In this document: positions 1 through 12,379 of the stretch, one piece after another
Numbering within the stretch: position 1 is the stretch's first letter
How the letters are laid out: the number at the start of each line of letters is the position of its first letter
Source of the DNA: Aplectana chamaeleonis
Taxonomy: Eukaryota; Nematoda; Chromadorea; Rhabditida; Cosmocercidae
Reading direction: 5' to 3'
Assembly (NCBI GenBank): GCA_029168955.1
Contig: JAPDOI010000038.1
Location: 2,693,001 to 2,757,000, forward strand
DNA: 64,000 nucleotides
Notes under the pieces: model-generated
What the model was told of the DNA's origin: nothing
Seen by the model: only the letters and a program-made list of their open reading frames with translations
Databases searched by the model: none
Translations under genes and position numbers: made by a program

Positions 1-674
1 TGTACAACAATGATAGGGAGAATTTCGAATTATAGGCCCAATAAGCCTTACTTTGACGGACTCAAAGTGAGGGAGCTAAGTTAGATGTCTAGTATCGAAA
101 ACCTTACAATATTATGATCTATTTGTGAGAGGTCGTTTTATGGGTGGCGAAGGCAGAGGTGGAGAAACGAATCAGACTGTGAGAGACCATACCTTTTGAA
201 ATGAATAGAAATATTTTGAGATAAATAGAAATGAAAATTCCTTGGAATATGTAAGTTTTTGCAGCGCTCGCATGGTGTATAGCTTATTTCTATGGTTACA
301 GTATGAAGGGGTGATCCATCTTCAGGGCATCCGCAAGGTGGAGATCTAGGCACAACCTGGCGACCACAATAATGCCAGACGAGAATAGCTGTTGAATACT
401 AAATGTGAAGGGTCGAAATTCAGTTGGAATCAACATTAGAGAAACTTGCGGATCACTTCATAAAAAGAAATACCATACCGTAAGTTACGAGAATAAACGC
501 GCGAAGCTGAGCAACGTACGATAACTGGTTTCAACAATTTACGGAAGACTCCTGTAAGTGGTTGAAATCGGTGTTCGCTACACTTTCCCAATCTCATGCC
601 ATAATGAATGCACAAAGACGTTCTCACAAGGAGCCTACCATATTTTTATGTGCGTGTGCGTTTCAAAACTACAT
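1..674. other. No gene recognised; start-edge repeat fragment
   Basis: I see no convincing coding exon here. Bases about 28-80 resemble 57735-57790: both carry an 'ataagcctt' block followed by a 'ggctcaaa/ggactcaaa' block. This may be the edge of a dispersed repeat. Open frames on both strands are short and low in coding character. Confidence 0.35.
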
Positions 675-678
675 TTAA

Positions 679-1225
679 AGGCAGTGGACGCGATCAAATA
701 TGCTTGTCGTCTTTTTCTCTCTAAACCCTTTTCTGGGTCTCGAGTAGTAGGACCTATAAGAAAAAATCGCGAAAAAACACTGTTTTGGGCCGAAATTGAA
801 GCCTGAGATTTCTTGTCTTTTGGTGGTGGACGAGCCCACTCCACAACATCGGCACCGATGACCTCTTATATCAAGAACATCAGCTGGCTTGAAATTGAAT
901 TTCAATCACTGAACCTTCGGATTCATTTACACAACTAGTCAAGAACATTGACTGGAACGCTTTCTTTCATTGCTCAACTGGTTTTATTAGGTAAATTTAC
1001 ATTTATTTCTTCCTCTGAATGTCGATGATTTTTGACTGCTCGGCATGAGACGGCGATCTTTTTCGTCATCGCTGTGCACGTGTGCACGAAGTGGCGATTT
1101 TGGGCCTTAAAATCTCTATTTCTAGCCGGTTTTTCACCGCTCTACCTTCATAGTTTTCAGCTGTTTTTGATCTAAGCTGATTTTTGTAACTTTTTCGATA
1201 ACGTTTTTCATCGTGACCACTGCCT
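679..1225. mobile_element. TTAA-flanked MITE, family D, intact copy (D1)
   Basis: A 547-base element with terminal inverted repeats AGGCAGTGG...CCACTGCCT. It is flanked on both sides by TTAA (675-678 and 1226-1229). It has no coding capacity. A second copy (D2, 17346-19483) matches it along its length but is split by a Tc1/mariner insertion, so D1 shows the empty site. TTAA duplication is typical of piggyBac-mobilised elements; assignment to that superfamily is inference. Confidence 0.8.
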
Positions 1226-1229
1226 TTAA

Positions 1230-2545
1230 AGGCACCCTATCTTCTTGAAATTCTCAAACTCACAATTCGTAATGAGAACCTCGTTCAGTACTCTCCGTAC
1301 ACATACTCTGCCATAATCATAACCTTCCCTCTAGTTTCTAGTATGAAGATGTTTTTGAAGCTTTTTTGATTTTACCTTTTTTCAAAACTATAGAGGCACT
1401 ATGGAATTAGTTGTTCTTTTCAATAATTTCGTCAGAGTCGCTCGTCCATTCGTCACTGGAGCATGTGTTATTCCTATTCACGATAGTTTACCGTGAATTG
1501 ACGCTCTCTACCAAGGATCAAGATCAAGTGGAGGTGTTGCAAGAGTCTGAGCACTCCATTGGAAAAACCGCTGCATGATTGAGATGTTCCGCCGATTGCA
1601 TCGGCACACTTGTTTGTGCTCAGGCTACATGTAGGACCAGGAGTACTAGAGGAAATCCGAAAATGTTGAATTTGGTGCGAAAACGGTGGATATGGTCAAA
1701 GTTGTCAAGTAGCGCGATCAGCTTCGCGCAGGTCCGTGTCAATTTCTAGCCGGATTTTCCCACGGCGACTATCTGAAGGTGAATCAAATAAATCGAAAAC
1801 ATTGCCAGAGATACTAGAAGAAGGACTGCACTGTCGGAAGGACATACAAAGACGGCTCTGGTGCTCACTACCAAGAAGGTTCTTGGCAGTTAAATTGGTG
1901 ACGGCGTCATCCTCGAACCTGCCCTCACCTCGGTCATTACCATTCAGTTTATCGCCTCCATGGTGTCTATTTCGACTAAACTAGTGATAATGTAGACGAT
2001 GTCATGACTTTGCCTACTCCCGACGTCATTTGAAGAAGATGCCGTTCTTGTCCCGTGGTCGAATTTTCGCTACATGCTCAATCACGGTTTGTAGACCCAA
2101 TCGGCTCTACGGTATCGTCTTAAAAATCCTTGAGTTAAGCTGATTGGTTGCCTACGGTCTCGGAATATTTAAAGAAAAGTATTTCGGTCCGTGTTTCTGG
2201 CATCATCGAAGTCAGGAGTGGATGACAATCTTGCTGTTTACGTGAGCTTCTATCGTTTCGCTCAAATCCAAGGTCGTAATATTCAATTTCTTGGCTAGCT
2301 GGCTCGTATTCTGAGCAATAATTCCACTAAAGCTATCTGAGGTGTGTTATTCAGAGAGATTCATCCAGTTTAAAGGCATTACAGAAGCGTTGATGAGCTC
2401 TGAGATGGAATTCTTGACTTATGAAAGGGAAACAGGCCAACTCTAATATGGAAGTTGTGCAATTCTATGTGTAACCGTGTTTTCGTAGTTGAATTTAACG
2501 GAAGAGATCCCGATACACTCCTATTTGCAATAAAGGACCACTCAA
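1230..2545. other. No gene recognised
   Basis: This stretch has only short open frames. The longest on the plus strand, 1736-1984, has no family resemblance or flanking splice signals that I trust. I see no repeat family members in it. Confidence 0.4.
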
Positions 2546-3006
2546 AGGCAGCATACACGTTCGAAAACGTGATTGAGATAATTACGGAAGTAGAATGGTA
2601 TGGCCCAGATTACAACACCTACGCATTTTGAAGTGTCAAAAACGACCCACAGTGCCCCTACATGAGTTAGAAGTTGGACCCGCCCTGTATTTTCACGCCC
2701 CCTGTATTTGCCCTTTTCCTGCAATGCAAAGTTGCTGAGTCATATTCACCGTCGGTACTGTTGGCAGATTGCCTAACAAGTGAACCACACACGTCACTGA
2801 CGGCGAAGATGGCCCAGCAACCCTGCATTGGAGGAAAATGGTAAATAGAGGGGGCGTGAAAATACAGGGCGGGGCCAAATTCTAACTTATGTAACGGCAT
2901 TGTGAGTCGTTTTTGACACTTCAAGATGAGTAAGCATTATGTTGTAAGCCATACGGTTGGATTCGCGTAGTTATCTCAACCACGTTTACGAGCGTGTATG
3001 CTGCCT
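2546..3006. mobile_element. Fold-back MITE, family A (A1)
   Basis: The left end AGGCAGCATACACG and the right end CGTGTATGCTGCCT are inverted repeats that extend inward for about 200 bases each, with few mismatches. The right end abuts TTAA (3007-3010); the left flank is TCAA, probably a mutated TTAA. The arms carry the same blocks as copies at 15533-16184, 38261-38724 and 38746-39210. Non-coding. Confidence 0.8.
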
Positions 3007-3010
3007 TTAA

Positions 3011-3921
3011 TAGCAGTTGTACGATCGTTTAGACAAGTGCCCTTATAGTTTTGAAACAGTGGAAAAACACAAAATTTTTGAAAAAAATTGCTAAAAAAAA
3101 TCTTGCGCCGGAATTTGTTGTGAACTAGTGTATACGGAAGAAAACAAGTCACCGAATGTGCAAAAGGGTGCCCGCAACCAACAGTCGATCTAGTTTTCCT
3201 AGGAAAATAGGGTGCCTTTATAGTTATGAATCGCACTGTACAATGAATGTTCAAGACGATTACTTTAGTGAATATGGTCAAGTATAGTGTTAAAATTATA
3301 AGAGTGTAGCTGGACCAAGTTTCCCATATTTGACATTGCTGAGCAATGAGGCAGGATAATCCTAGCGCCCGATTCGAGACTCTTGGTGTCATAAATTTTA
3401 TGGAAGCGCGCAAACATATATGAGACATATTAGCGCCGCCTTGGCGCTAGACCGGACAACGAATTAGGCTCCCGACAGGGCGGCTGCAAGGGGTCATCGA
3501 CAGGTCACCACCGCCGCGCCTGCGAAGACACTCTCGTTGCAACCAAGCGCGAACACATAAGGTGTTCACCAACTTATGACATCGTCAGCGTCCCTTCTTG
3601 ACTATCCCAACTCGGTAAGGCTTTCAAACATTATTTTTCCCTTTTTGAAAAATGAGGTGAAGCTAGCTGCTTCAATTGTCTAAAATTCTATGACCAAATG
3701 AACTATGTTTAATGTTCCATTACTAAACCAAACAGGTTCACTTATCTGCACATGTATGGTTCACTTTGCAGCCGTTAGCTAAATGGAGTCCGCCGCTGGA
3801 AAAACACGACCTACAACCTTATTCGTTCTCCTCCGAATTCCACGCTACTACTGCAGCCGCATCTTCCGTGTCTAGGTTTGTTTTTTTTAGCTTTATTCCT
3901 GACCATCTTTCTAAAAACTGA
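3011..3921. other. No gene recognised
   Basis: A 150-codon minus-strand open frame (3428-2976) runs into the end of MITE A1. It is rich in Phe, Thr and Cys with no domain I know, so I do not call it. The rest is low-complexity AT-rich sequence. Confidence 0.35.
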
Positions 3922-4992
3922 TAAGGGAAGTGTTTGGACGCATCTACGAAAACTACTAGTACCGCTAGTATCTCTTGTGGCTCGATAGTAAAATTGCGCA
4001 GTATGCAGCCCCGAGCTGCAGGTTCCAAGATGTTACAAGCTTAAAAAGGTAGTTTTTTGTGCTTTCTGTACCTTCCAAAAAGCGCATTAGTCTTCGGAGA
4101 ATCCGGCAACGGACCTCATAAGTGTGTTCAGCGCCCAAAACTATCCCCTGGGCAAAATTTGGGTGAAGGCACGTTTTCCATACTTTGTCCAGACTGATAG
4201 CGTTTTGGATTGATGCGGATCTTCTGTTGGGCGTTTGATACTGACTAGAGGGCTCTGAAAGCGTATTAGAAGAATTCTGCTCCAGATTTGACTTAAAATG
4301 CCCCCAGGTAGGTTTTTTGGGGCGCTGATCATGGCTGTGTTGTTTATTAGTCGATTTTCCAAAGTTTTCGGCTAATTTCGTTCGCAGCTTCACAAGCGGG
4401 GAAAATTTCGAGGGTAAAACACCATTTCCGAGATTCCCAGATTTCTACGATAGATATGTCTCAAAATTATTCTCTGAAAGTTATTTGGAGTGCTAAACAC
4501 GAAGCTGGAGCCCGTTTATCGATTTTTTTTGCAGATTACGGTAGATTACGGTAGGTATACTGTAGTTTGGTCAAAGTATCAGGTTTTATTCGAAATTTGT
4601 ATACGGGGGTTATTCGGGGTAGAGAATTCGAATTTAATGTCCGCTTGTCGATTTTCAAAATACTAAGGTGGGTTTTGCTTTCTAAATGACATGTTACCTA
4701 CCGTAACCTACAGTAAACCTCAAAAATTCGACAAATGGATTCCAGATTCGCGTTCTAGATTACCCCTACATACATACAAGGTTTGAGCTGAATCCAAGAA
4801 ATTTTTTTGAAAATCGGAAAAAAATGCATGCTGGTACCCTTGCCTTTTCGCGAGGCTTGAAAAATGCTTATAACTTTTTTGAACCTGCAGCCCGGGGCAG
4901 GATACTGCGCATTTTTATTATTGACCCAGAAGAGATACTAACGGTACTAGTAGTTTTTGCAGATGCGTTTCCTACTCTAAGCACCTCCCTCG
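3922..4992. mobile_element. ~1 kb fold-back element, family H (H1)
   Basis: Imperfect inverted repeats nearly 500 bases long face each other. For example, a block of 'gcatctacgaaaac', 'actagta', 'agatact/agtatct' and a 'ccccgagctgcaggttcc' variant near 3940-4030 recurs inverted near 4870-4970. Three more copies occur (8190-9264, 30040-30957, 46502-47537). The ends are degenerate here. Non-coding; open frames inside are by-products of the arms. Confidence 0.7.
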
Positions 4993-6106
4993 TATGTCTA
5001 AATACGTTAAAAATATTTTTTCTTCGAATACTATGTAACCGAAGATTTTTTGTTGATACTGTAAAGACCGACCTTCCCTCCACCACCCTTTTCATTGTAC
5101 ACACACATTCTTGTACACGATTTTCTCGGCTCCACAAGTTTTTGCACTGTTTTATGAGCGATTTCAAAACATTACCCCCATCGCCCTCGATTTCGTTGAC
5201 CCATTCTCCAACTCCATGCTCCGATTCTGTACATTCAATAACAATTCGAGTTCAAAGCACGGCCTACGATTGCTTCGTGAGCGGTTTCAAAATAAGACTG
5301 AAAATATGAAATACATAGAATAGGAGTGCGGTGGACGACATGGACGCTGGGCGGGCCTATTTCTAGCTCTTTACTTACTATACATGGGCATCGAATAACT
5401 TCGAATCATCCGAAAAATCAATTTTTCTTTGCAGAGTCAGAATGATTTGAGCTAATTTTGGTTTTCAGGCATCCAGTTAGGGGTAGTCTTCTCATAATTC
5501 GTGGCAAAGTAGAATTCTTTTCATTCACAAAATCACAAATACCAGTTTTTCAGGAAATAAGTCGACTAATAGTCGAAGTCGACTATTTTTTCGAATAATT
5601 GATAATAGGGACTCGATGAATGCAATGGATTCTACTTTAACCTAACTTGTAAGAAGTTTCCCCCTACTTGTTGTCTGAAAACCAGAGAAAGCTTGATTCG
5701 TTTTTACATTGAGGAGAAAAATTCATTTATTGGATGATTCGAAATTATTCGATGCCCAAGTATATTACCTACCTCGGCCATAGTTTTTCCCGATGTTGAA
5801 CTATGTGTTTTTTTTCTTGAAGAACTTCTGTGCATCGCGCTGAATCTCATTCCTTTTTGTTTTCATCTCATATTCATCAACAATCTTATTCACAGTTGTC
5901 GCTGTTTTCTTGTTATCATATAAAGTGTGTGGTTCACGACACTACAATAAGTTTAGCAAGGTATGGCACGAGGTGTGAGGGCCGATAGTGGTCAGACCTC
6001 CCCCTCCAGCAAGGACTCCCTAACCCCCCCCCCCTCTCAAACTATCTTGAGAATGGTGACCCGGGGGGGGTATTGGAGATAAAAGCCGTTTCCTCACCTA
6101 TACAAA
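4993..6106. other. No gene recognised; AT-rich and G/C-run sequence
   Basis: The plus-strand open frame 4824-5309 mostly reads through the right arm of fold-back H1 and so is not called. Around 5400-5760 a 'gcatcgaataa...gaaattattcgatgccc' pair forms a loose inverted repeat of about 350 bases. At 6000-6080 there are C and G homopolymer runs. Confidence 0.35.
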
Positions 6107-6625
6107 AATGATTTTTTGAACATTTGCGACATTTTGGGACCTACTTTTTTTTGACACAAAACAATTTTTTGAACAAATTTTTCCCTATCGAAAATGTTAT
6201 AACCTTCTTTGTAAACGAGATTTGCCCGTGAAACTGTGGTTGGGTAAGGTTTAGGTCCGGGGTAGTCGTCTAAAGTACTTCACAGCCCCAGGGAAGGGCT
6301 TTTTCGGAAAAAAAATTGCTAGGTGTTGGGGAACGACAAAATCGAGGATTCCCTCACACCTGGTTCCATACATTCAGGTGTGAGGGAATCGTCGATTTTG
6401 TCGTTCCCTCACACCTAGAATTTTTTTCGAAAAAGCCCTTACCTGGGGCTGTGAAGTACCTTAGACCATTACCCCGGACCTAAACCTTCCCCAGTCACAG
6501 TTTCACGGGTAAGTCTCATTTACAAAGAATGTTATAATAATTTTAGTGAAAAAATAGTGTGAAAAAAATATTTTTGGTAACAAAAAAGGTCTCAAAATTT
6601 TGCAAATGTTCTAAAAATTATTTCT
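6107..6625. repeat. Long near-perfect palindrome (~250-base arms)
   Basis: The sequence from about 6107 to 6350 returns in reverse complement from about 6376 to 6625. The centre lies near 6363. Blocks such as 'aggtgtgaggga', 'tttaggtccgggg' and 'cacagccccaggg' appear on both arms. It could extrude as a hairpin. No transposase, target duplication or coding frame was recognised. Confidence 0.75.
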
Positions 6626-8189
6626 GTTCAGGTGAAAAATTAACTTTTTTACCTTCAACATCACCTAACTCGGACCACCTGCAAAAAATAATTTTTCTGG
6701 TACCAAAAAAGGAGGTCCCAAAATGTAGCAAATGTACTAGAAATCAATTCTGTATAAGTGGGAAATTAACTTTTTTTTTACTAATACCACCTCGGGACTT
6801 ACTTTTTTCGACCTCACTCTTACACTGCGGAGTCTCTCTGCATCAACCGTTTGACATGAAATTTTCTGTGTTCTAGCACAGGTGTATAGTCCACCGTCTA
6901 GACCTAACAACAGTTCTCATTGCCTCGATTCAAGTCAGTTACATCAACTCTTCCTCCGAAGGGGTGTAGTGCAATTACACCATACGTCATTTATCCACCG
7001 CCAAATAACTCTTTAGTTCCATCGTTTAAGCCTCTTCCATTTCACGGCATTTGTACGTTCGAGCTACTTGTTGATTTTCTTGTTTAAATTTGGCTCCGTA
7101 GTTTCCTCATAATCCAACTGGTTGAATGTGCACCAAGTTTCTCTACTGGTTTTTCCCAATCACTCTTAACCTGGAATTTAAACATCTCTGCACTGGTTTT
7201 ACTTAATATGCCATCATTTACAAACATTTATTTACCAACATTATTTATTACAAGGAACAAAATTCACTAAAACGCTTATTCATGAACATACGTATATCAG
7301 TTAATTATAAAAACCACAATTTTAGAATCATGCCGCGCATGTTCATTTTCACCTCTTTTTTTACATCTCAGCCCCCCCCCCTCCCAGATCAACGAAGCTC
7401 AGCCCCCCACTGTGAGGCCTCGCACCTCGCGGCGTACCCTGTAAGTGAGTCAAGAGCGCTACATTCAACTCGGGGTGATGTCTCAGCTCCACCATCGGGG
7501 TAATGTCAGTGATGAATTACGACTCTATTCAGCACCGTACGTGAACCGCAAGCGATTTCATCACTTGTGCGAAAACAGTTCAATCATTTTTTTTGTGCCC
7601 CCGCCGAAGCTGACCACCCTCATCATCTTCAGTCGGCGCTCAAGTTCAATACAAAAAGACGGAAACTCCTCGAGAAACATCTTGACTGATTGTGTTGCCC
7701 CGGTTTCGGTGTCATCCTATCATACTTTTTTTGGATCCTCAGTCTTATCCCGATCATTCAGCTTATCCGGAGCGTGAAAGAGTGGATAAGGGGAAACCGA
7801 AAAGCCCACAAAGCTGCGGGATGTTGTGGTTAAAGTGCACCCTTTTGAGACGATGGCTTGGTTCGTCTATCATCCGTGAGGCTTTACTCAGTTTTGGTTT
7901 TCCTTGGTTCATATTCAGTTCCATTCTCTGGTTTTCTTCCAAATCTTGTAACAAACAAGGAGCGTTCGCGATCTTGACCTAATTGAAACCATGTTTCGAT
8001 TGCGGTCGCTCACCGCATCAAAAGGCGTGATTCAACTAAATGCACAAGATTGAGAGTGCAAAAAATCCCTGCTTACAACAATTGAATGCATTTCGAAGTT
8101 TCTTGGTGATATGGTCTGTCAGGCGCGTAAAGTTTTGTCGTACAATGCGTATCGCGTGAAACTATTTCATCTATCGAAGTGGATCCCTC
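6626..8189. other. No confident gene; possible minus-strand coding remnants 7560-7960
   Basis: On the minus strand around 7960-7560 several open stretches have protein-like composition (Glu/Lys/Asp-rich) in successive frames. I could not join them with acceptable introns in phase, so they may be remains of a dead gene or chance. Nothing else is supported in this stretch. Confidence 0.25.
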
Positions 8190-9264
8190 TCACGAGGAAA
8201 GTATACAAAGCGTATGACGGATCTTCCGAAACGAGTTGTACTGTCTGTATCTCCTAGGCAGATATGGTAAAACTGCGCAGTACCCCGTCCCGAGCCGCAG
8301 GTTCTGAGAGGTTATAAGCCCAAAACGGTCGATTTTTGCGGTTTTTGTATTTTTCAAAGGCGCATTAGTCATAACTGTGTTCAGCGCCCAAAACTACACC
8401 CCTGATCAAATTTTGGGGGGGAGCCCATCTTCCAAATTTTGCGCAGATTGGTAGCGTATGGACTTGTACGGATTTTCGGTTTTGCGGTTATTTATATCAA
8501 TTAGGGATTATGAAAGCGCTTCAGAAAAATGTTCCAGATTTGACCTAAAATTCTCCCAGGGGGTATTTTGGGGCGCTGATCACGAATCTTAGGTTTATTC
8601 GTCAATTTTTCAAGGTTTTTGGCTTAACTTGCTCAAAGCATCCCAGCGGGGGAAAATTTTGAGGGCAAAACGTCACCTTCGAGATTTCCGGATTTCTTTG
8701 ATAGATGTGTCTCGGAATCATTCTCTGAGGGTACAAATTTGATGTGCTCAGCACGAATCTGAGGTCCGTTTGCCGATTTTCAACAGGTTGCGGTAGATAA
8801 CGGTGGGTATACGATATGGGAAGTCTCATATTATGTGGCTCAAAATTAGTATACGGGGGTGATTCGAAGTGGTGAATACGAATTTGATGTCTACTTGCCA
8901 AGTTTCGAACTACTAAGGTAGGTTTTCCCCCTTAAATGACGTATAATCTACCATAACCTACAGTAAGCCTCAGAATTTAGACAAGCAGATCCCAGATTCG
9001 TTTTCAGCACCCTAGATTACCCCTACATACAAGTTTGGAGCAAAATCCGAACTTTTTTTTCAAAACACCCCAAAACAATTTCTAATGGGACCCTTATCTT
9101 CCCGCGAAACTTTAAAAACGCTCATAACTCTTTGGAACCAGTTGCTCGGGGCGGTGTACTGCAAAGTTTCACTATAGAGGCGCATGCCGGATCTGCGGAA
9201 ACGAATGGCACAGTACCATTCGCTTCCGCACATCCGGCCTACGCTTTCTATACTTCCCTTGTCA
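8190..9264. mobile_element. ~1 kb fold-back element, family H (H2)
   Basis: The left end 'cacgaggaaagtatacaaag' is mirrored by 'ctttctatacttcccttgtc' at the right. Sub-terminal blocks match H1 and H4, including 'ccccgtcccgagccgcaggt' variants and the 'aacctacagtaa'-type central motif. A short hairpin near 9200-9235 ('gcggaaacgaatggc') sits at the inner end. Non-coding. Confidence 0.7.
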
Positions 9265-10203
9265 GGAATCTATGATGCGGTGATACCTTCCTCGCATAAT
9301 CGCTGAGCAGCTAGGACACATCGTGGAGGTTTCTAGGCCAAGGCCGTTCCCTAGGTGCTGAAAAAGTGAGCGTAACTGGGCGGAACCACCACAGCATATG
9401 CTGCTGCCAGTTTTGCGTTTGAAACCCCAGTTCACGGGACATATGCTGCTCCCAGCCTCGATATCCACGCCACATCTCGCGACTTATGCTGCTCCCAGCG
9501 CGCGTCCGAGTGCGACAAGGTGCGCTCACCGTCGGCAGTGTTCCGAGACGCGCACCATCACTAAAATTTCGCCGTGAGCGCACCATCACAAAAATTTTCC
9601 GGCCTCACATGCCCCGGGGACATGCCACTGTGGTAATCCGCTTTGGAGTCCCCAAAGGGGGCGTCACCCCACTGCCACGGTCCGCAGCGGGTGCACCCCA
9701 CCGTGGACCGTGGGGAGGTGACTTCAAAGTTGGGTACCACCCCCCCCCGAGCCGTGGGAAGCCCCCTCCCTTCGGCGACAAAAATTATTCTCAGGTATCC
9801 GGTGGATCTTCTGGTGAGTGTCTCGAGGCCACCTTCCAGGTCCGACTCCGAAGAGCCGACTGGAACACACTGTGAGATGAGAAGCCTTTTATACCGGATT
9901 AGACCAGTTAGGAAGAGGGGTGGGCGGAGCCATCCAATTGCGAGCGGCCGCTGGCTCTAGGACATTTTTCTTCCGTAGGGCGCCGGAGCTCCGCGACATA
10001 TGCTGCACTTCCAGCATCATGGGACGATATCCTGCGACGATGGGATTCGTAACGCTGAGTCCATTAGCCAATCACAAGCTGATGGGCGGTCGTCAGCAGA
10101 TATCTCCATGATGCTGCTCAGAAAATGAGAGGCTGTTTCAATGCCCTAGCTGCTCAGCGAATATCTGAGTCGGTCGTATTCGCATCGAGCAGTTAGGCAT
10201 TAA
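9265..10203. other. GC-rich segment without a recognised gene
   Basis: The motif 'catatgctgct' recurs at about 9397, 9440, 9485 and 9997, and a GC-rich hairpin lies around 9630-9730 (two arms reading 'ggagtcccc' / 'ggggaggtgac'). The open frames 9486-9875 (plus) and 9311-9589 (minus) follow GC skew and show no domain. Confidence 0.3.
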
Positions 10204-10686
10204 AGGCACAGGACACCCAAAAAATTATTTTTCAGATTTTATGCTTATCTTGGAGAGAGCCAGTCTCTCATCACAGTGGTATCTCTGAAATCGTCTGTGA
10301 CCCTCTACGAACGGAGATATGGCTCCTTGAAAATGCCTGCATTTTGAGGGTGAAAATTTCGTGGACGAGTTGTCTCAGGCCTGCATTTCTCTTCATTCGC
10401 AATCGTTGCTTGAGAGAAAGCCAGGATAAGGAGACAGTCCGGTAATGGACTGAAGAACAACGACTTGTTGAAATTCGTCCATCCATCGAGCCGCTATCGA
10501 GTTCGAAAATCTGTTAGGGGTCGGGCCTGTGGTAGTGAGCGAAGGGGGTCGGGCCTGCGGTAGTCGCTTATATCTCGCTTATTTGAAGGAATTGAGATCT
10601 CGCATTTGGCACGTGTTATACAAGAGGGGTCTTCTACACAATTACACGAAAATCTCAAAAATCATATCTGAGGGTGTACTGTGCCT
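10204..10686. mobile_element. TTAA-flanked MITE, family C (C1)
   Basis: A 483-base element with ends AGGCACAG...CTGTGCCT, flanked by TTAA at 10200-10203 and 10687-10690. It matches C2 (16712-17201) in inverted orientation, C4 (51967-52433), and the interrupted C5 (46336-48030). A conserved sub-terminal 'gagatctcaattcct'-like block is visible. Non-coding. Confidence 0.8.
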
Positions 10687-11212
10687 TTAAGTGGTGAACT
10701 TGACGAATATCAAATTTGGGGTTCACCCCTGACCAAAACAATATTTTCCCCAAAACTACGGATTCATGGTCTACAAAACTTTTGATCTGAGTTCAGCTTC
10801 ATACATTACAGCTCGTCGAATTTGGTCAGACCCGCGGATGCACGTTTTCGCGTCTTTTTCCATAACTTCCTTCTAAATGAACAGCTTTTATGTCTTTGAA
10901 ATTGTGTAGGGTCCAGGTGAGTGGGCCATCCAACAGCATAATGCTTGCTGGGATAAATAAAAAAAGTTCAGAATGTGGTTTCCAAATCTTTACACTGTGC
11001 ACATAGCGCTGTACAGTCGCGTAGCCGCATCTCACTCCAAAGATTTTTTTTGTTTGAACATTACCCCTCGCAATGACTACACCGTTCGATAGCTCTTCCA
11101 AACGGGATCCTCGAAGGTTTTTCCGATTTGAAGACTTGTTTTGGAATGAGCTATCAGGAGAAGACGCTAAAGCGTAGAAGCGCGTCCTCGCGCGCCTTCT
11201 GGACAAATCCTG

Positions 11213-11465
11213 CGCGCGGTATTCTCAGGCGATTCTCGGCCCCGAGCCGCAACGAATAGGAATCGGAGCCGCCCTACAGTTCGGCTCGCTCTCCCAATCT
11301 CCGGGCTACTGCTGTTGCTGTTCGGGCCAACCGGAATAGCCCGGAGAGCAACAGCAGTGGCCCGAAAGCAACAGCAGTGGCCCGGACAGCAACCGGAACC
11401 GACTCGCAGATTGGAAAAACGAGCCGAACTGTCAGGCGGCTCGGGGCCGATAACCGCCTGAGTTG
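11213..11465. repeat. GC-rich palindromic repeat, family G (G1)
   Basis: The arms carry 'cagttcggctcg' / 'cgagccgaactg' and 'gccactgctgttgctg'-type blocks in inverted arrangement around a C/G-rich centre. Two relatives lie at 44846-45043 and 47741-47948. No coding potential or target duplication was seen. Confidence 0.7.
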
Positions 11466-11586
11466 TTACCCGAGCTACCTTAGTTCACCTCCGAAATTTT
11501 TGAAACTGGGAGAACTACCTCGGCTTTTTCATGAAGATCATCATCCTTGATGTAAGCTGTGATTTGGAAGATTAGCATATAGTGAC

Positions 11587-12084
11587 TTGAAGGCAGCGGT
11601 TACGAAGGCCGTACCTAAAGCCGACGCGGAATCGTTCCTCAGATCGGTGTATGATCAAACATTGATTCACTGGCGGAAGACGGAAAAGTATGACTGCAAA
11701 AAATTGGAGAGTTTAGTGCCTTTTAGTGAGAAGATGGTGCGTTATTTGGAGATGCTTCCATTAAGCTTCTGTCTTGGCAAAGGCTTTCTGGAATTCCGGT
11801 CAAGGTTTCTTGCGAACAAATATCCAGGGGTCAGATTCGCTTCTCGAGATCTCACCTCCAAACTTTTTTTTCTGCAGAAAAAAAAACCTCTAGAACACTT
11901 CTTTAGGTCCACTTCACCACATTCCGTTTATCGGAAAACAACTAAAACTTTTTCGAGAGCTTTGGGAAAATCACAGTTTGGTGTCCCACTCCAGTTTCAT
12001 AGAAAATTTCTTTCGACTAACTTTCGGGAGCGCTTTACAAAAGGACAGAGTCTCATATTGTGTCGCAGATATTTGGAAGTTTAA
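11587..12084 (+). CDS. Hypothetical open frame, possible exon
   Basis: A 165-codon frame whose first ~60 residues look protein-like: acidic, basic and aromatic residues are mixed, with a Lys/Glu-rich stretch and an 'HWRKTEKYDCKKL' segment. The rest is Phe/Arg/Lys-rich and less convincing. The nominal start is TTG, so if real this is an internal exon without a visible acceptor. I do not recognise a family. It lies upstream of the membrane-protein gene on the same strand and could belong to it, but I could not link them in phase. Confidence 0.25.
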   Translation: MKAAVTKAVPKADAESFLRSVYDQTLIHWRKTEKYDCKKLESLVPFSEKMVRYLEMLPLSFCLGKGFLEFRSRFLANKYPGVRFASRDLTSKLFFLQKKKPLEHFFRSTSPHSVYRKTTKTFSRALGKSQFGVPLQFHRKFLSTNFRERFTKGQSLILCRRYLEV

Positions 12085-12379
12085 GCCATATTTTTAGCAA
12101 TACAACATCTTTATATGAAAACTGTCAAGGAAAGAATATCGGAAGAATGATTATTTTTGAATTAAAAAGCGATTAAATTCAATGGAAGACGGTGAGGTCA
12201 GTCAGGTGATTTGCTGGGATTATCAGTACGTGCGTTGCTCGTGACTGCGACGCAAGCCGTACGGCTGTTCTCAAGCGAGGAAGCCGTTTATACGTGCTTA
12301 ATGTATCACTGTCTATTTTTCAATAATTGTGTTCTTCAAATAGCGGTTATGACTCAAATGCGCATAACGGGAGGAGTTG

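Noticed and set aside
2976..3428. 150-codon minus-strand open frame
   Set aside because: It overlaps the end of MITE A1, has no domain, and its composition fits AT-rich non-coding DNA.
4824..5309. 161-codon plus-strand open frame
   Set aside because: Half of it is the right arm of the fold-back H1; the same arm gives similar frames in other H copies.
9486..9960. Overlapping plus-strand frames of 129 and 105 codons
   Set aside because: They follow a GC-rich stretch in which several frames stay open at once; no domain or splice signal.
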